A stretch of DNA of 11,618 nucleotides from Bacteroidales bacterium (GTDB lineage: Bacteria > Bacteroidota > Bacteroidia > Bacteroidales > VadinHA17). Numbering within the stretch: the first letter of the stretch is position 1; every line of letters starts with the position of its first letter. The notes below the pieces were generated by a model. That model did no database searches, was not told the origin of the DNA, and worked only from the letters and a program-made list of their open reading frames with translations. The position numbers were made by a program, and so were the translations under genes. This document shows positions 1-6,921 of this stretch, in pieces. The stretch covers positions 1 to 11,618 of the forward strand of contig JAOZKQ010000041.1 in NCBI GenBank assembly GCA_029935275.1, in the 5' to 3' direction.

Positions 1-2452
1 AAGAAGGCCTTACCTGGAAACCGACAATAACAGCATTGGAAGCCATGGCAAGCATTATATCTGATTCTGTAATTTGCCCAACAGCCTTGTGAATAACATT
101 CAAATGAATTTCTTCGGTAGAAAGTTTGAGCAGGGAATCTGATAGTGCCTCAACTGATCCATCAACATCCCCTTTTACCACAACATTAAGCTCTTGGAAG
201 CTGCCCACAGCAATTCTTCGTCCAATTTCATCTAAAGTAATATGCTTTTTGGTACGTAGGTTTTGTTCTCTTTGTAATTGGTTTCTTTTTGTTGCTATTG
301 ATTTAGCTTCCCTGTCAGTTTCCACTATATTAAACAGATCTCCTGCCTGGGGAGCACCATTCAGGCCAAGCAATATCACAGGTGAGGAAGGACCTGCATT
401 TTTTAGTTTAGAGCCTCTTTCGTTAAAAACTGCTTTTGCATGGCCAAAATAACTTCCTGCTAGTACGATATCCCCTGTATTCAGAGTGCCCTCGTTAACT
501 AAAAGTGTTGTTACAAATCCTTTTCCTTTATCTAATGTAGATTCGAGAACAATACCTTTTGCTTTTTTAGAAGGATTTGCTTTTAATTCAAGTAATTCAG
601 CTTCCAGTAAGACTTTTTCGAGTAATTCCTCTACATTGGTGCCTTTGATAGCAGAGATCTCTTGTGATTGGTATTTACCACCCCAATCTTCCACCAGAAG
701 ATTCATATTTGAAAGTTCTTCTTTAATTTTTTCAGGATTAGCTGTAGGTTTATCCATCTTATTAATTGCAAAAACAATGGGTACATTTGCTGCCAGGGCA
801 TGATTGATTGCCTCAACAGTTTGAGGTTTAACTCCATCGTCTGCTGCAATTACAATTATAACAATATCAGTGACTTGTGCACCACGGGCTCTCATTGCTG
901 TAAAAGCCTCATGACCTGGGGTATCCAAAAATGTAATTTTATTACCATTATCTAACTCTACTCCATAGGCGCCTATATGCTGTGTTATTCCACCAGCTTC
1001 ACCTGCTACAACATTTGCATTTCGGATATGGTCAAGTAATTTTGTCTTACCATGATCCACATGACCCATAACGGTAACTATTGGAGGTCTTGGTTGAAGG
1101 TCTTCTTCTTTGTCTTCTTCGGCATCAAGTTTTTCCAATAACTCAACAGTTACAAATTCAATTTTATAGCCAAATTCATCTGCAACAATTTTCATCGTTT
1201 CTGCATCGAGCCGTTGATTAATGGATACCATAAGACCAAGGCTCATACAAGTAGATATAATATCAGTAACTGGGACATCCATTAAGCTGGCTATTTCATG
1301 CACAGAAACAAATTCCGTTACTTTTAGAATATTTTTTTCCTTTTCAGTTTTATCTATTTCTTCCTGATGCCTGATGTTTACAGCTTCTCTTTTTTCTCTA
1401 CGGTATTTGGATCCTTTCGATTTACTTTTATTACTTAAGTTGGCAAGTGTATCTTTAATTTGTTTTTGAACATCTTCAGCACTTATTTCAGGTCTTAAAG
1501 GCCTTTTTCTTTTATTAGTTTTTCGTTGCTCTTTCCCTCTATTAGCTTGTTGTGGAGAGGCCGTCTTATTAGGAGCAGCTTGTGGTTTATTTTTCCTGAT
1601 TCTTTTTCGTTTCTTTTTATTTACTTCTGTATCTTTTGAAGAAGCTATCGGTTTTTTCTTTGGTTCAACAACCGGTAAATCAATTTTCCCAACAACTGTG
1701 GGACCTGTTAATTTCTCAATTTTTGATTTGAATATCTGATTGTTTTCTTTTTCTGTAGCTTTTTCAGGAGTTTCTTCAGCTTTTGTAATTTCTTTTTTAG
1801 TTGGTTCCGATGGTTCTTTTGTTTGAACCTTTTCCTCCTTAGCTTTAGCTTTTTCTTTTTTAGCAGGAATTTTATCAGTAACAGGTGCTTCTTTATCTGA
1901 AACTTCTTTTTCTACTACTTTTGCTTTTTTCTTTACAGTTTTGGCTTTCTTTTTAAATGAATCAAGATCAATTTTACCAACGACTTTAACTTCTACATCT
2001 TTTTTAAAACTAATTTCTTTATCCGGAGCTTCTTTTTTAACTTCGGGTTTTTTCTGGGCTTTAGGTTCTTTCTTTTTTACCGGGGCTGGATCTTTTTTCT
2101 CTTCTACAACTTCTTTATTTTCAACTTTAGCAATGGGGGCACTGGTGTCTTTTATAAAAATTTCTTCTTCCTGAATTGGAGGGGCTATGTCTTCTTGTTT
2201 ATTTGAATTGGAAATTGTAACATCAGCTTGCTTCTCTTTGAAATGCAAAGCACTAAATTCTTCTGATTTTTTCTTAATAGAAAGGTCAGTACTGTATTCT
2301 TTCGCTAACATTTCATAAACCTCAGGGTCTATTTTAGTATTAGGATTAGTATCAATATTAATTCCTTTTTTATGTAGAAAATCAACAATAGTTGAAATTC
2401 CTACATTAAATATGCGGGCTGCTTTACTTAATCGAGTTGCTCTTTTATCCAT
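1..2452 (-). CDS. infB: Translation initiation factor IF-2 (C-terminus cut by window edge)
   Basis: GTPase that brings initiator fMet-tRNA to the 30S subunit and promotes 70S joining in the cytoplasm. The frame is open from ATG at 2452 to the left edge, giving 817 residues. Residues 1-55 form the IF2 N-terminal helical domain (RLSKAARIFNVG...). Residues about 60-380 are a Lys/Glu/Pro-rich, low-complexity linker in which the peptide VVGKIDL occurs twice (157-163 and 253-259). The G domain has all its motifs: G1 GHVDHGKT (463-470), G3 DTPGH (510-514), G4 NKMD (564-567) and G5 SA (600-601). Domains II and III follow; the sequence ends at a VGFQVRPS stretch typical of IF-2. Compared with the 890-residue E. 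coli protein, roughly 140 residues are probably missing off the edge. It is the last visible gene of the rimP-nusA-infB operon. The 87 bp between the nusA stop and this start (2453-2539) are A/T-rich, with no promoter, terminator or Shine-Dalgarno that I can support. Identification is certain. Confidence 0.98.
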   Translation of the reverse strand, partial: MDKRATRLSKAARIFNVGISTIVDFLHKKGINIDTNPNTKIDPEVYEMLAKEYSTDLSIKKKSEEFSALHFKEKQADVTISNSNKQEDIAPPIQEEEIFIKDTSAPIAKVENKEVVEEKKDPAPVKKKEPKAQKKPEVKKEAPDKEISFKKDVEVKVVGKIDLDSFKKKAKTVKKKAKVVEKEVSDKEAPVTDKIPAKKEKAKAKEEKVQTKEPSEPTKKEITKAEETPEKATEKENNQIFKSKIEKLTGPTVVGKIDLPVVEPKKKPIASSKDTEVNKKKRKRIRKNKPQAAPNKTASPQQANRGKEQRKTNKRKRPLRPEISAEDVQKQIKDTLANLSNKSKSKGSKYRREKREAVNIRHQEEIDKTEKEKNILKVTEFVSVHEIASLMDVPVTDIISTCMSLGLMVSINQRLDAETMKIVADEFGYKIEFVTVELLEKLDAEEDKEEDLQPRPPIVTVMGHVDHGKTKLLDHIRNANVVAGEAGGITQHIGAYGVELDNGNKITFLDTPGHEAFTAMRARGAQVTDIVIIVIAADDGVKPQTVEAINHALAANVPIVFAINKMDKPTANPEKIKEELSNMNLLVEDWGGKYQSQEISAIKGTNVEELLEKVLLEAELLELKANPSKKAKGIVLESTLDKGKGFVTTLLVNEGTLNTGDIVLAGSYFGHAKAVFNERGSKLKNAGPSSPVILLGLNGAPQAGDLFNIVETDREAKSIATKRNQLQREQNLRTKKHITLDEIGRRIAVGSFQELNVVVKGDVDGSVEALSDSLLKLSTEEIHLNVIHKAVGQITESDIMLAMASNAVIVGFQVRPS

Positions 2453-2539
2453 TACGATTTTCTCACTAATCTTTTTTAGTATAATTCTTCTTTGTCTGGT
2501 CCTTTAAAATAAAACTATAAATATTGGATTTGGACAGAA

Positions 2540-3778
2540 TTATTCAAATTCAGCTTTTAATATTTTAATCACTTCCTGAACAGTTTCTTCCTCCAGGTCT
2601 GTTCGCTTTACAAGTTCCTTTGCCGGAATTTCTAATACGCTTTTAGCCGTATCACATCCAATGGTCTTTAATTCGGTAATAATCCATTCCTCTATTTCAT
2701 CAGAAAATTCTTCCAGATTTACATCTTCATCATCTACTTCTTCCTGGTCTCTGTACACATCAAGGTCATAACCTGTAAGTTGGCTGGCCAGGCGTATATT
2801 TAGCCCGCCTTTACCAATTGCTAAAGATACTTCTTCAGGTTTCAGAAAGACGTCTGCCTTATTTTCTTCCTGGTTTAACTTTATTGATACAATTTTTGCC
2901 GGACTTAATGATCTTTGAATAAATAATTGTACATTAGAGGTATAGTTAATTACATCAATGTTTTCATTCTTTAACTCACGGACGATCCCATGAATCCTTG
3001 ATCCTTTCATCCCAACACAGGCCCCAACCGGGTCAATTCTTTCATCGTAGGATTCAACAGCAACTTTTGCCCTTTCACCCGGAATTCTAACAATTTTCTT
3101 TATTGTGATTAGTCCATCAAAAATTTCAGGAACTTCAAGTTCAAATAAGCGCTCAAGAAATGCAGGAGAAGTTCGGGAAAGAATAATAACCGGATTATTA
3201 TTCTTGAATTCTACTTTAATTACAACCGCCCTGATAACATCCCCTTTATGAAAATAATCAGAAGGTATTTGTTCCCCTTTTGGTAAAAGAAGCTCATTCC
3301 CTTCATCGTCGAGAATCAGTATTTCTCTTTTCCATACCTGATAAACTTCACCTGTAATTAAGTCCCCAATGCGATCCTTATATTTATTAAATATATTGGC
3401 TTTTTCGAGATCCAGAATACGGGAAGTGAGGTTTTGTCGAAGAGATAAAATTGCCCTTCTTCCAAAATCAAGTAATTTAACCTCATCGGTAACATCTTCA
3501 CCTACTTCATAATCTTCTTCAATTATTTTAGCTGCTGAAAGCGAAATTTGTAAATTCTCGTCTTCAACTTCACCATCTTCTACTACTTCTCTGTTCCTCC
3601 AGATCTCAAAATCACCTTTGTCGATATTAATAATAATATCGAAATTCTCATCAGTTCCGTATTTCTTAAGCAGCATATTCCTAAAAACATCTTCAAGTAC
3701 ACTCATCATTGTAGCACGATCAATGCTTTTCAATTCTTTAAACTCAGAAAATGTGTCAATAAGATTAATGTTCTCCAT
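2540..3778 (-). CDS. nusA: Transcription termination/antitermination factor NusA
   Basis: RNA-binding factor that rides on elongating RNA polymerase and modulates pausing, termination and antitermination. It has 412 residues, the short form normal for Bacteroidota (E. coli NusA has 495). In order: N-terminal polymerase-binding domain (1-130), S1 RNA-binding domain (about 139-203, GDLITGEV to VIILSR), KH1 (core DPVGACVGMKGSRI, 249-262) and KH2 (AIGKGGLNIRLA, 320-331). An acidic linker (346-364) leads to a single C-terminal helical/helix-hairpin-helix-like segment (366-412, LEIPAKELVKRTDLEEETV). The two acidic repeats of gammaproteobacterial NusA are absent. ATG start at 3778, 13 bp after the rimP stop, so the two are co-transcribed; infB follows 87 bp downstream. 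In E. coli NusA feeds back on its own operon. The rimP leader hairpin at 4284-4302 is a plausible, untested site for similar control here. Confidence 0.98.
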   Translation of the reverse strand: MENINLIDTFSEFKELKSIDRATMMSVLEDVFRNMLLKKYGTDENFDIIINIDKGDFEIWRNREVVEDGEVEDENLQISLSAAKIIEEDYEVGEDVTDEVKLLDFGRRAILSLRQNLTSRILDLEKANIFNKYKDRIGDLITGEVYQVWKREILILDDEGNELLLPKGEQIPSDYFHKGDVIRAVVIKVEFKNNNPVIILSRTSPAFLERLFELEVPEIFDGLITIKKIVRIPGERAKVAVESYDERIDPVGACVGMKGSRIHGIVRELKNENIDVINYTSNVQLFIQRSLSPAKIVSIKLNQEENKADVFLKPEEVSLAIGKGGLNIRLASQLTGYDLDVYRDQEEVDDEDVNLEEFSDEIEEWIITELKTIGCDTAKSVLEIPAKELVKRTDLEEETVQEVIKILKAEFE

Positions 3779-3791
3779 TTTAATTTAAATG

Positions 3792-4265
3792 CTATTTAAA
3801 TGATATAATTAATTTTGTCGATTTAATATTTTTCAGAGGGATCGTAAGAACCTCCAATATTAATTCTTTCTTTTTTCTTCCCGGAACCTTAACGGATTTT
3901 TTTTCCTCTATATCTATGCTTTCTTCATTAGCTTTCAGTAAGGTCCCTTTTATTTTTCTGTTATCCTGATCAATAATTTCAACTTCCTTACCTATACTTT
4001 TATCATATTGCTGTTTTACTTTAAATGGAATATCCATTCCGGGAGAAGAAACATTTAATTCAAAATTTAATTCCTCATCAGTTTCCAGCAATCGATGTTC
4101 AATGAATCTTGAGATCTTTGCACAATTTCCAATAGTTATACCATTAGCATTGTCAACATAAACCCTGATTCTGTTACCGGAGCTAACTTCAACCTCAACA
4201 ATAAAAAAGTCTATTTCAAGGTCACCGGAATTTAGTATTTGTAATATTTTATTCTTGTCAATCAA
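3792..4265 (-). CDS. rimP: Ribosome maturation factor RimP
   Basis: Cytoplasmic factor needed for maturation of the 30S ribosomal subunit. It has 157 residues, the usual size. The N-terminal alpha/beta domain carries the signature VSSPGMDIPFK (72-82), with RIRVYVD (33-38) and GITIGNCAKISR (42-53) before it. The C-terminal SH3-like barrel (about 83-157) includes IGKEVEI and KIKGTLL. The start is TTG at 4265. No ATG or GTG lies upstream in frame before the stop at 4314-4316, and starting later would remove the conserved N-terminal helix, so TTG is well supported. There is no Shine-Dalgarno; the 17 bases before the start are almost all A/T and follow directly on a strong leader hairpin. First gene of rimP-nusA-infB, with nusA 13 bp downstream. 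The gene order is the widely conserved one and supports the call. Confidence 0.96.
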   Translation of the reverse strand: MIDKNKILQILNSGDLEIDFFIVEVEVSSGNRIRVYVDNANGITIGNCAKISRFIEHRLLETDEELNFELNVSSPGMDIPFKVKQQYDKSIGKEVEIIDQDNRKIKGTLLKANEESIDIEEKKSVKVPGRKKKELILEVLTIPLKNIKSTKLIISFK

Positions 4266-4283
4266 TGAAAAAATATAATAAAA

Positions 4284-4302
4284 TAGGGGACTAAGTCCCC
4301 TA
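4284..4302 (-). promoter_or_regulatory. Leader hairpin with U-rich tail upstream of rimP (possible attenuator)
   Basis: Read on the minus strand the sequence is TAGGGGACTTAGTCCCCTA: perfect 9-base arms about one central base. As RNA it folds to an 8-bp stem with a UUA loop and four consecutive G-C pairs. It is followed at once by a U-rich tract (UUUUAUUAUAUUUUUUC) that runs to the rimP TTG codon. This is the form of an intrinsic terminator, but it lies between the predicted rimP promoter and the gene, with no minus-strand gene upstream to terminate within 200 bp. Attenuation, control of ribosome access, or a terminator for an unseen transcript are all possible. Confidence 0.6.
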
Positions 4303-4321
4303 CAATCCGTCTTTCAAACCG

Positions 4322-4353
4322 CAAAAATACATATTTTCTGATAATTATACAAA
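4322..4353 (-). promoter_or_regulatory. Bacteroidota-type promoter for rimP-nusA-infB
   Basis: On the minus strand TTTG (4353-4350), a 20-bp spacer, then TATTTTTG (4329-4322). This matches the Bacteroidota primary-sigma consensus (TTTG at -33, TAnnTTTG at -7, spacing about 19-21). Transcription would start near 4315-4317, giving a leader of about 50 nt that includes the hairpin at 4284-4302. Both boxes and the spacing fit, so this is the best-supported promoter in the window. Confidence 0.7.
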
Positions 4354-4411
4354 TTTTAGTAAATCATTCGTTTTAAATGTAAAAGATTGTAAATGCATTA
4401 AGATTTTTCAA

Positions 4412-4426
4412 ATTACTTTAAGTAAT
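4412..4426. repeat. 15-bp palindrome in the rimP/HD divergent spacer
   Basis: ATTACTTTAAGTAAT: perfect 7-bp arms around a central T. It lies between the divergent rimP promoter and the HD-domain gene, upstream of the latter's -33 region. The form suits a dimeric regulator's operator, but in such A/T-rich DNA chance is a real alternative. No second copy is evident in the spacer. Confidence 0.35.
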
Positions 4427-4472
4427 AATAAGTTCTGTAATAATTTGATATGAAATATTTCTTTTTAATCTG

Positions 4473-4480
4473 TATTTTTG
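4473..4480 (+). promoter_or_regulatory. Candidate -7 box for the HD-lpxD-lpxC/fabZ-lpxA unit
   Basis: TATTTTTG matches TAnnTTTG exactly and ends four bases before the GTG codon of the HD gene. The nearest TTTG upstream (4444-4447) leaves a 25-bp spacer, longer than usual, so the -33 half is weak. If used, transcription would begin at about 4484-4487, at or beside the start codon, giving a leaderless or nearly leaderless message. Confidence 0.45.
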
Positions 4481-4484
4481 CACA

Positions 4485-5747
4485 GTGGATTTAAAATATA
4501 AAAGAAAAATAATTAATGATCCGGTTTATGGTTTCATTGACATACCTTATGCCTTGGTTTTTGAAATCATTGAGCATCCTTATTTTCAGAGATTGACAAG
4601 AATAAAGCAACTGGGTTTAACACACATGGTTTATCCGGGAGCTCAGCATACAAGATTTCAGCATAGCATGGGGGCTTTACATCTGATGACTTCCTGTATT
4701 TCAACTTTAAGAGAAAAGGGGATTAATATTAGTCAGAATGAAGCAGAGGCTGTTTCCATTGCAATTCTGTTACATGATATTGGGCATGGTCCTTTCTCAC
4801 ATGCTCTTGAGCAAAGCCTGATTGAGGGTATATCCCATGAGGATTTGTCAGGACTGTTTATGGAAGAATTAAATGAGGAATTTTCGGGGAAACTGGAGCT
4901 TGCAATTAGAATTTTTAATAATCAATATGATAAGAAGTTTCTGCATCAGCTAGTTTCGGGTCAGCTTGATATGGACAGGCTTGATTATTTAAGGCGGGAT
5001 AGTTTCTTTACCGGGGTGAGTGAAGGTACTATTGGGTCAGACAGGATCATTAAAATGATGAATGTGGTGGATGACAATCTGGTAATAGATGTAAAAGGTA
5101 TATATTCTTTGGAGAAGTTTTTAATAGCCAGAAGGCTTATGTATTGGCAGGTATATTTGCATAAAACAGTGCAATCGGCTGAATTCTTGCTTGTAAAAAC
5201 TTTACGTCGTGCCATTGAACTGGCGCAAAAAGGTGTGGAAGTGTATGGGACACCAGCACTTAAATTTTTCCTTTATCAGAACATTAACCAATCATCAGTA
5301 TTTTCAAAGAAGACTATTTGGAAGACAGGGGGTATTATGAATAATTTTGCTTTGCTTGATGATAGTGATATTATATCTTCAGCAAAAGTATGGGCAGAAG
5401 GAAAAGATAAAGTATTGTCTCTTTTAAGTCGGAGACTAATTAATCGTGAACTATTCAAGGTGGAATTATCCGATATGCCATTTCCGGAAAAGGATATTCA
5501 GCAAATCAAGGATTGGGTTGTGAATGAATATAATGTTGAAAAAGAACATGCGCAATATTTCGTTTTTTCAGAAATGATAAGTAATTATGCATTTGATCCA
5601 ACAGATCACAATGTTCAGGTTTTAAATAAGGATGGTAGTCTTCATGATATTGGGAAAGTTTCGGATATTTTAAATACCCGGGTTTTATCCAAAAAGGTGA
5701 GAAAATATTGCCTTTGCTATCCCAAAAAATATAACCATAGTTTGTAA
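4485..5747 (+). CDS. HD-domain phosphohydrolase (SAMHD1/dNTPase-like)
   Basis: Predicted cytoplasmic metal-dependent phosphohydrolase of the HD superfamily, in the branch containing dGTPases and SAMHD1; the substrate is not known from sequence. It has 420 residues. The putative metal ligands are all present: H60 in QHTRFQHS, H97-D98 in LLHDIGHGPFSH, and D164 in LDMDRLDYLRRD. They correspond to SAMHD1 H167, H206, D207 and D311; R165 and Y168 fall at the SAMHD1 K312 and Y315 substrate-contact positions. The C-terminal half (about 200-420) is the helical/mixed region usual for this family. GTG start at 4485: the N-terminal KRKIINDPVYGFI stretch is conserved in relatives as I know them, and no in-frame ATG lies before residue 48. 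First gene of a plus-strand run; lpxD starts 19 bp after its stop. The link to lipid A genes is positional only; a role in lipid A synthesis is not implied by its domains. Confidence 0.88.
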   Translation: MDLKYKRKIINDPVYGFIDIPYALVFEIIEHPYFQRLTRIKQLGLTHMVYPGAQHTRFQHSMGALHLMTSCISTLREKGINISQNEAEAVSIAILLHDIGHGPFSHALEQSLIEGISHEDLSGLFMEELNEEFSGKLELAIRIFNNQYDKKFLHQLVSGQLDMDRLDYLRRDSFFTGVSEGTIGSDRIIKMMNVVDDNLVIDVKGIYSLEKFLIARRLMYWQVYLHKTVQSAEFLLVKTLRRAIELAQKGVEVYGTPALKFFLYQNINQSSVFSKKTIWKTGGIMNNFALLDDSDIISSAKVWAEGKDKVLSLLSRRLINRELFKVELSDMPFPEKDIQQIKDWVVNEYNVEKEHAQYFVFSEMISNYAFDPTDHNVQVLNKDGSLHDIGKVSDILNTRVLSKKVRKYCLCYPKKYNHSL

Positions 5748-5766
5748 ATAAATAAATTGTAAAATA

Positions 5767-6798
5767 ATGGAATTTACGGCAAAATCTATTGCAGATTTTT
5801 TAAAGGGGGAAGTAGTAGGAAATCCTGAAATAAAGATTGACAGAGTTGCTAAAATTGAAGAAGGTACAGAGGGTTCCCTGTCATTTTTGTCTAATCCCAA
5901 ATATGAAGAATATGTTTATAGTTCGGAAGTATCTGTAGTTATTGTAAATAAGGATTTCATTCCTTCCAGGAAGATAAATTGCACCTTAATTAAAGTTGAG
6001 GATGCTTATCAGGCATTTGCAGCTTTACTGCAATTGCAGGAATCAGTAAAGCCTGTCAAAGTTGGGGAGCATCCACGGTCATTTATGGAAGAATCTTCAA
6101 AAGCAGGGGAGGACTTCTACCTGGGGGCATTTTCATATGTTGGTACGGATTGTAAAATTGGTGATAAGGTAAAGATCTACCCACAGGTTTATATTGGAGA
6201 TAATGTTGAAATTGGGGATAATACCATTATCTACCCGGGTGTAAAAATATATCAGGATTGTATTATTGGCAGTAATTGCATCCTTCATTCCGGGGCGATC
6301 ATAGGTGGTGATGGCTTTGGCTTTGCCCCAAATTCGGGAAGTGACTACCTAAAGATACCACAGGTAGGTAATGTTGTACTGGAGGACTATGTTGAGGTAG
6401 GGGCAAATTCTACAATTGACCGTGCTACCATGGGATCAACTTTAATAAAAAAGGGTGTTAAACTTGATAACCTGATTCAGATTGGACATAATGTTACAAT
6501 TGGTGAGAATACTGTAATGGCTGCTTTAACCGGAATAGCCGGCTCGGTAAAGATAGGCCGGGATTGTATGTTTGGTGGGCAGGTTGGTATTGCCGGTCAT
6601 ATTGAAATAGCAGATGAGGTTAAGATGGCTGCTAAATCAGGTATTGCAAAAAGCATAAAGAAAAAGGGCACTGTTCTTATGGGTGGACCGGCATTTGATT
6701 TTGTTGATTATCAAAAATCGTATGTTTATTTTAAAAACCTTCCAAAACTGGCAGATCGAATTACCAAATTAGAGAAGAAAAATTTGGAACATGATTAG
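5767..6798 (+). CDS. lpxD: UDP-3-O-(3-hydroxyacyl)glucosamine N-acyltransferase LpxD
   Basis: Third acylation-pathway enzyme of lipid A synthesis: transfers a 3-hydroxyacyl chain from ACP to the 2-amino group of UDP-3-O-acyl-GlcN, giving UDP-2,3-diacylglucosamine at the cytoplasmic side of the inner membrane. It has 343 residues, the normal size. Residues 1-100 are the uridine-binding N-terminal domain (LSFLSNPKYEEYVYSSE, 38-54). Residues about 115-290 are a left-handed beta-helix of hexapeptide repeats (IGDNVEIGDNTIIYPGV and similar). The C-terminal helix follows (FKNLPKLADRITKLEKK). The catalytic base is H241 in IQIGHNV, equivalent to E. coli H239. ATG start, 19 bp after the HD gene. lpxC-fabZ follows after 123 bp, the longest gap in this unit, which holds a weak promoter candidate and a palindrome. 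Confidence 0.96.
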   Translation: MEFTAKSIADFLKGEVVGNPEIKIDRVAKIEEGTEGSLSFLSNPKYEEYVYSSEVSVVIVNKDFIPSRKINCTLIKVEDAYQAFAALLQLQESVKPVKVGEHPRSFMEESSKAGEDFYLGAFSYVGTDCKIGDKVKIYPQVYIGDNVEIGDNTIIYPGVKIYQDCIIGSNCILHSGAIIGGDGFGFAPNSGSDYLKIPQVGNVVLEDYVEVGANSTIDRATMGSTLIKKGVKLDNLIQIGHNVTIGENTVMAALTGIAGSVKIGRDCMFGGQVGIAGHIEIADEVKMAAKSGIAKSIKKKGTVLMGGPAFDFVDYQKSYVYFKNLPKLADRITKLEKKNLEHD

Positions 6799-6853
6799 CT
6801 AATTTATTCAGAATAAACCTGGAGTTAAATTTATTGAATGGCATTTTTTTTAA

Positions 6854-6882
6854 TTGATTAATGTTCATTTAGTGAATTTTTG
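6854..6882 (+). promoter_or_regulatory. Weak candidate promoter upstream of lpxC-fabZ
   Basis: TTG (6854-6856), an 18-bp spacer, then AATTTTTG (6875-6882), one mismatch from TAnnTTTG. A second near-match, TATCTTGC (6883-6890), overlaps the downstream side but lacks a T and has no partner box. It would allow lpxC-fabZ-lpxA to be transcribed separately from the HD and lpxD genes. The rest of the 6799-6921 spacer is A/T-rich with no terminator-like stem. Confidence 0.3.
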
Positions 6883-6892
6883 TATCTTGCGC

Positions 6893-6908
6893 CCGTTTTT
6901 AAAAACGG
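6893..6908. repeat. 16-bp perfect palindrome just before lpxC-fabZ
   Basis: CCGTTTTTAAAAACGG, 8-bp arms with no central gap, ending 13 bp before the ATG at 6922. It lies downstream of the weak promoter candidate, so it could be an operator. It could also be a stem in the 5' leader, though a perfect palindrome must open a loop and would leave only a weak A-U stem capped by C-G pairs. Function unknown. Confidence 0.4.
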
Positions 6909-6921
6909 AATAAAGATAAAT

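Noticed and set aside
126..803. Two plus-strand open frames of 108 and 105 codons
   Set aside because: They lie antisense to the conserved G domain and domain II of infB, have Ser/Phe-rich shadow composition and no recognisable family.
1941..2174. Plus-strand open frame of 77 codons rich in Phe and Ser
   Set aside because: It is the complement of the Lys/Glu-rich IF-2 linker; the composition is explained by that.
6130..6660. Periodic sequence in lpxD (and similarly in lpxA) as possible DNA repeats
   Set aside because: The periodicity is the hexapeptide code of the left-handed beta-helix, not a nucleotide repeat array.
6803..6817. Inverted repeat TTTATTCAGAATAAA after lpxD
   Set aside because: Only six A/T pairs with a 3-nt loop and no U tract; too weak for a terminator and likely by chance in A/T-rich DNA.
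6880..6921. TTG start that would extend LpxC-FabZ by 14 residues
   Set aside because: The extension (MYLAPVFKNGIKIN) covers the promoter candidate and the palindrome, is not part of the LpxC fold, and H79 matches E. coli numbering when counted from the ATG at 6922.
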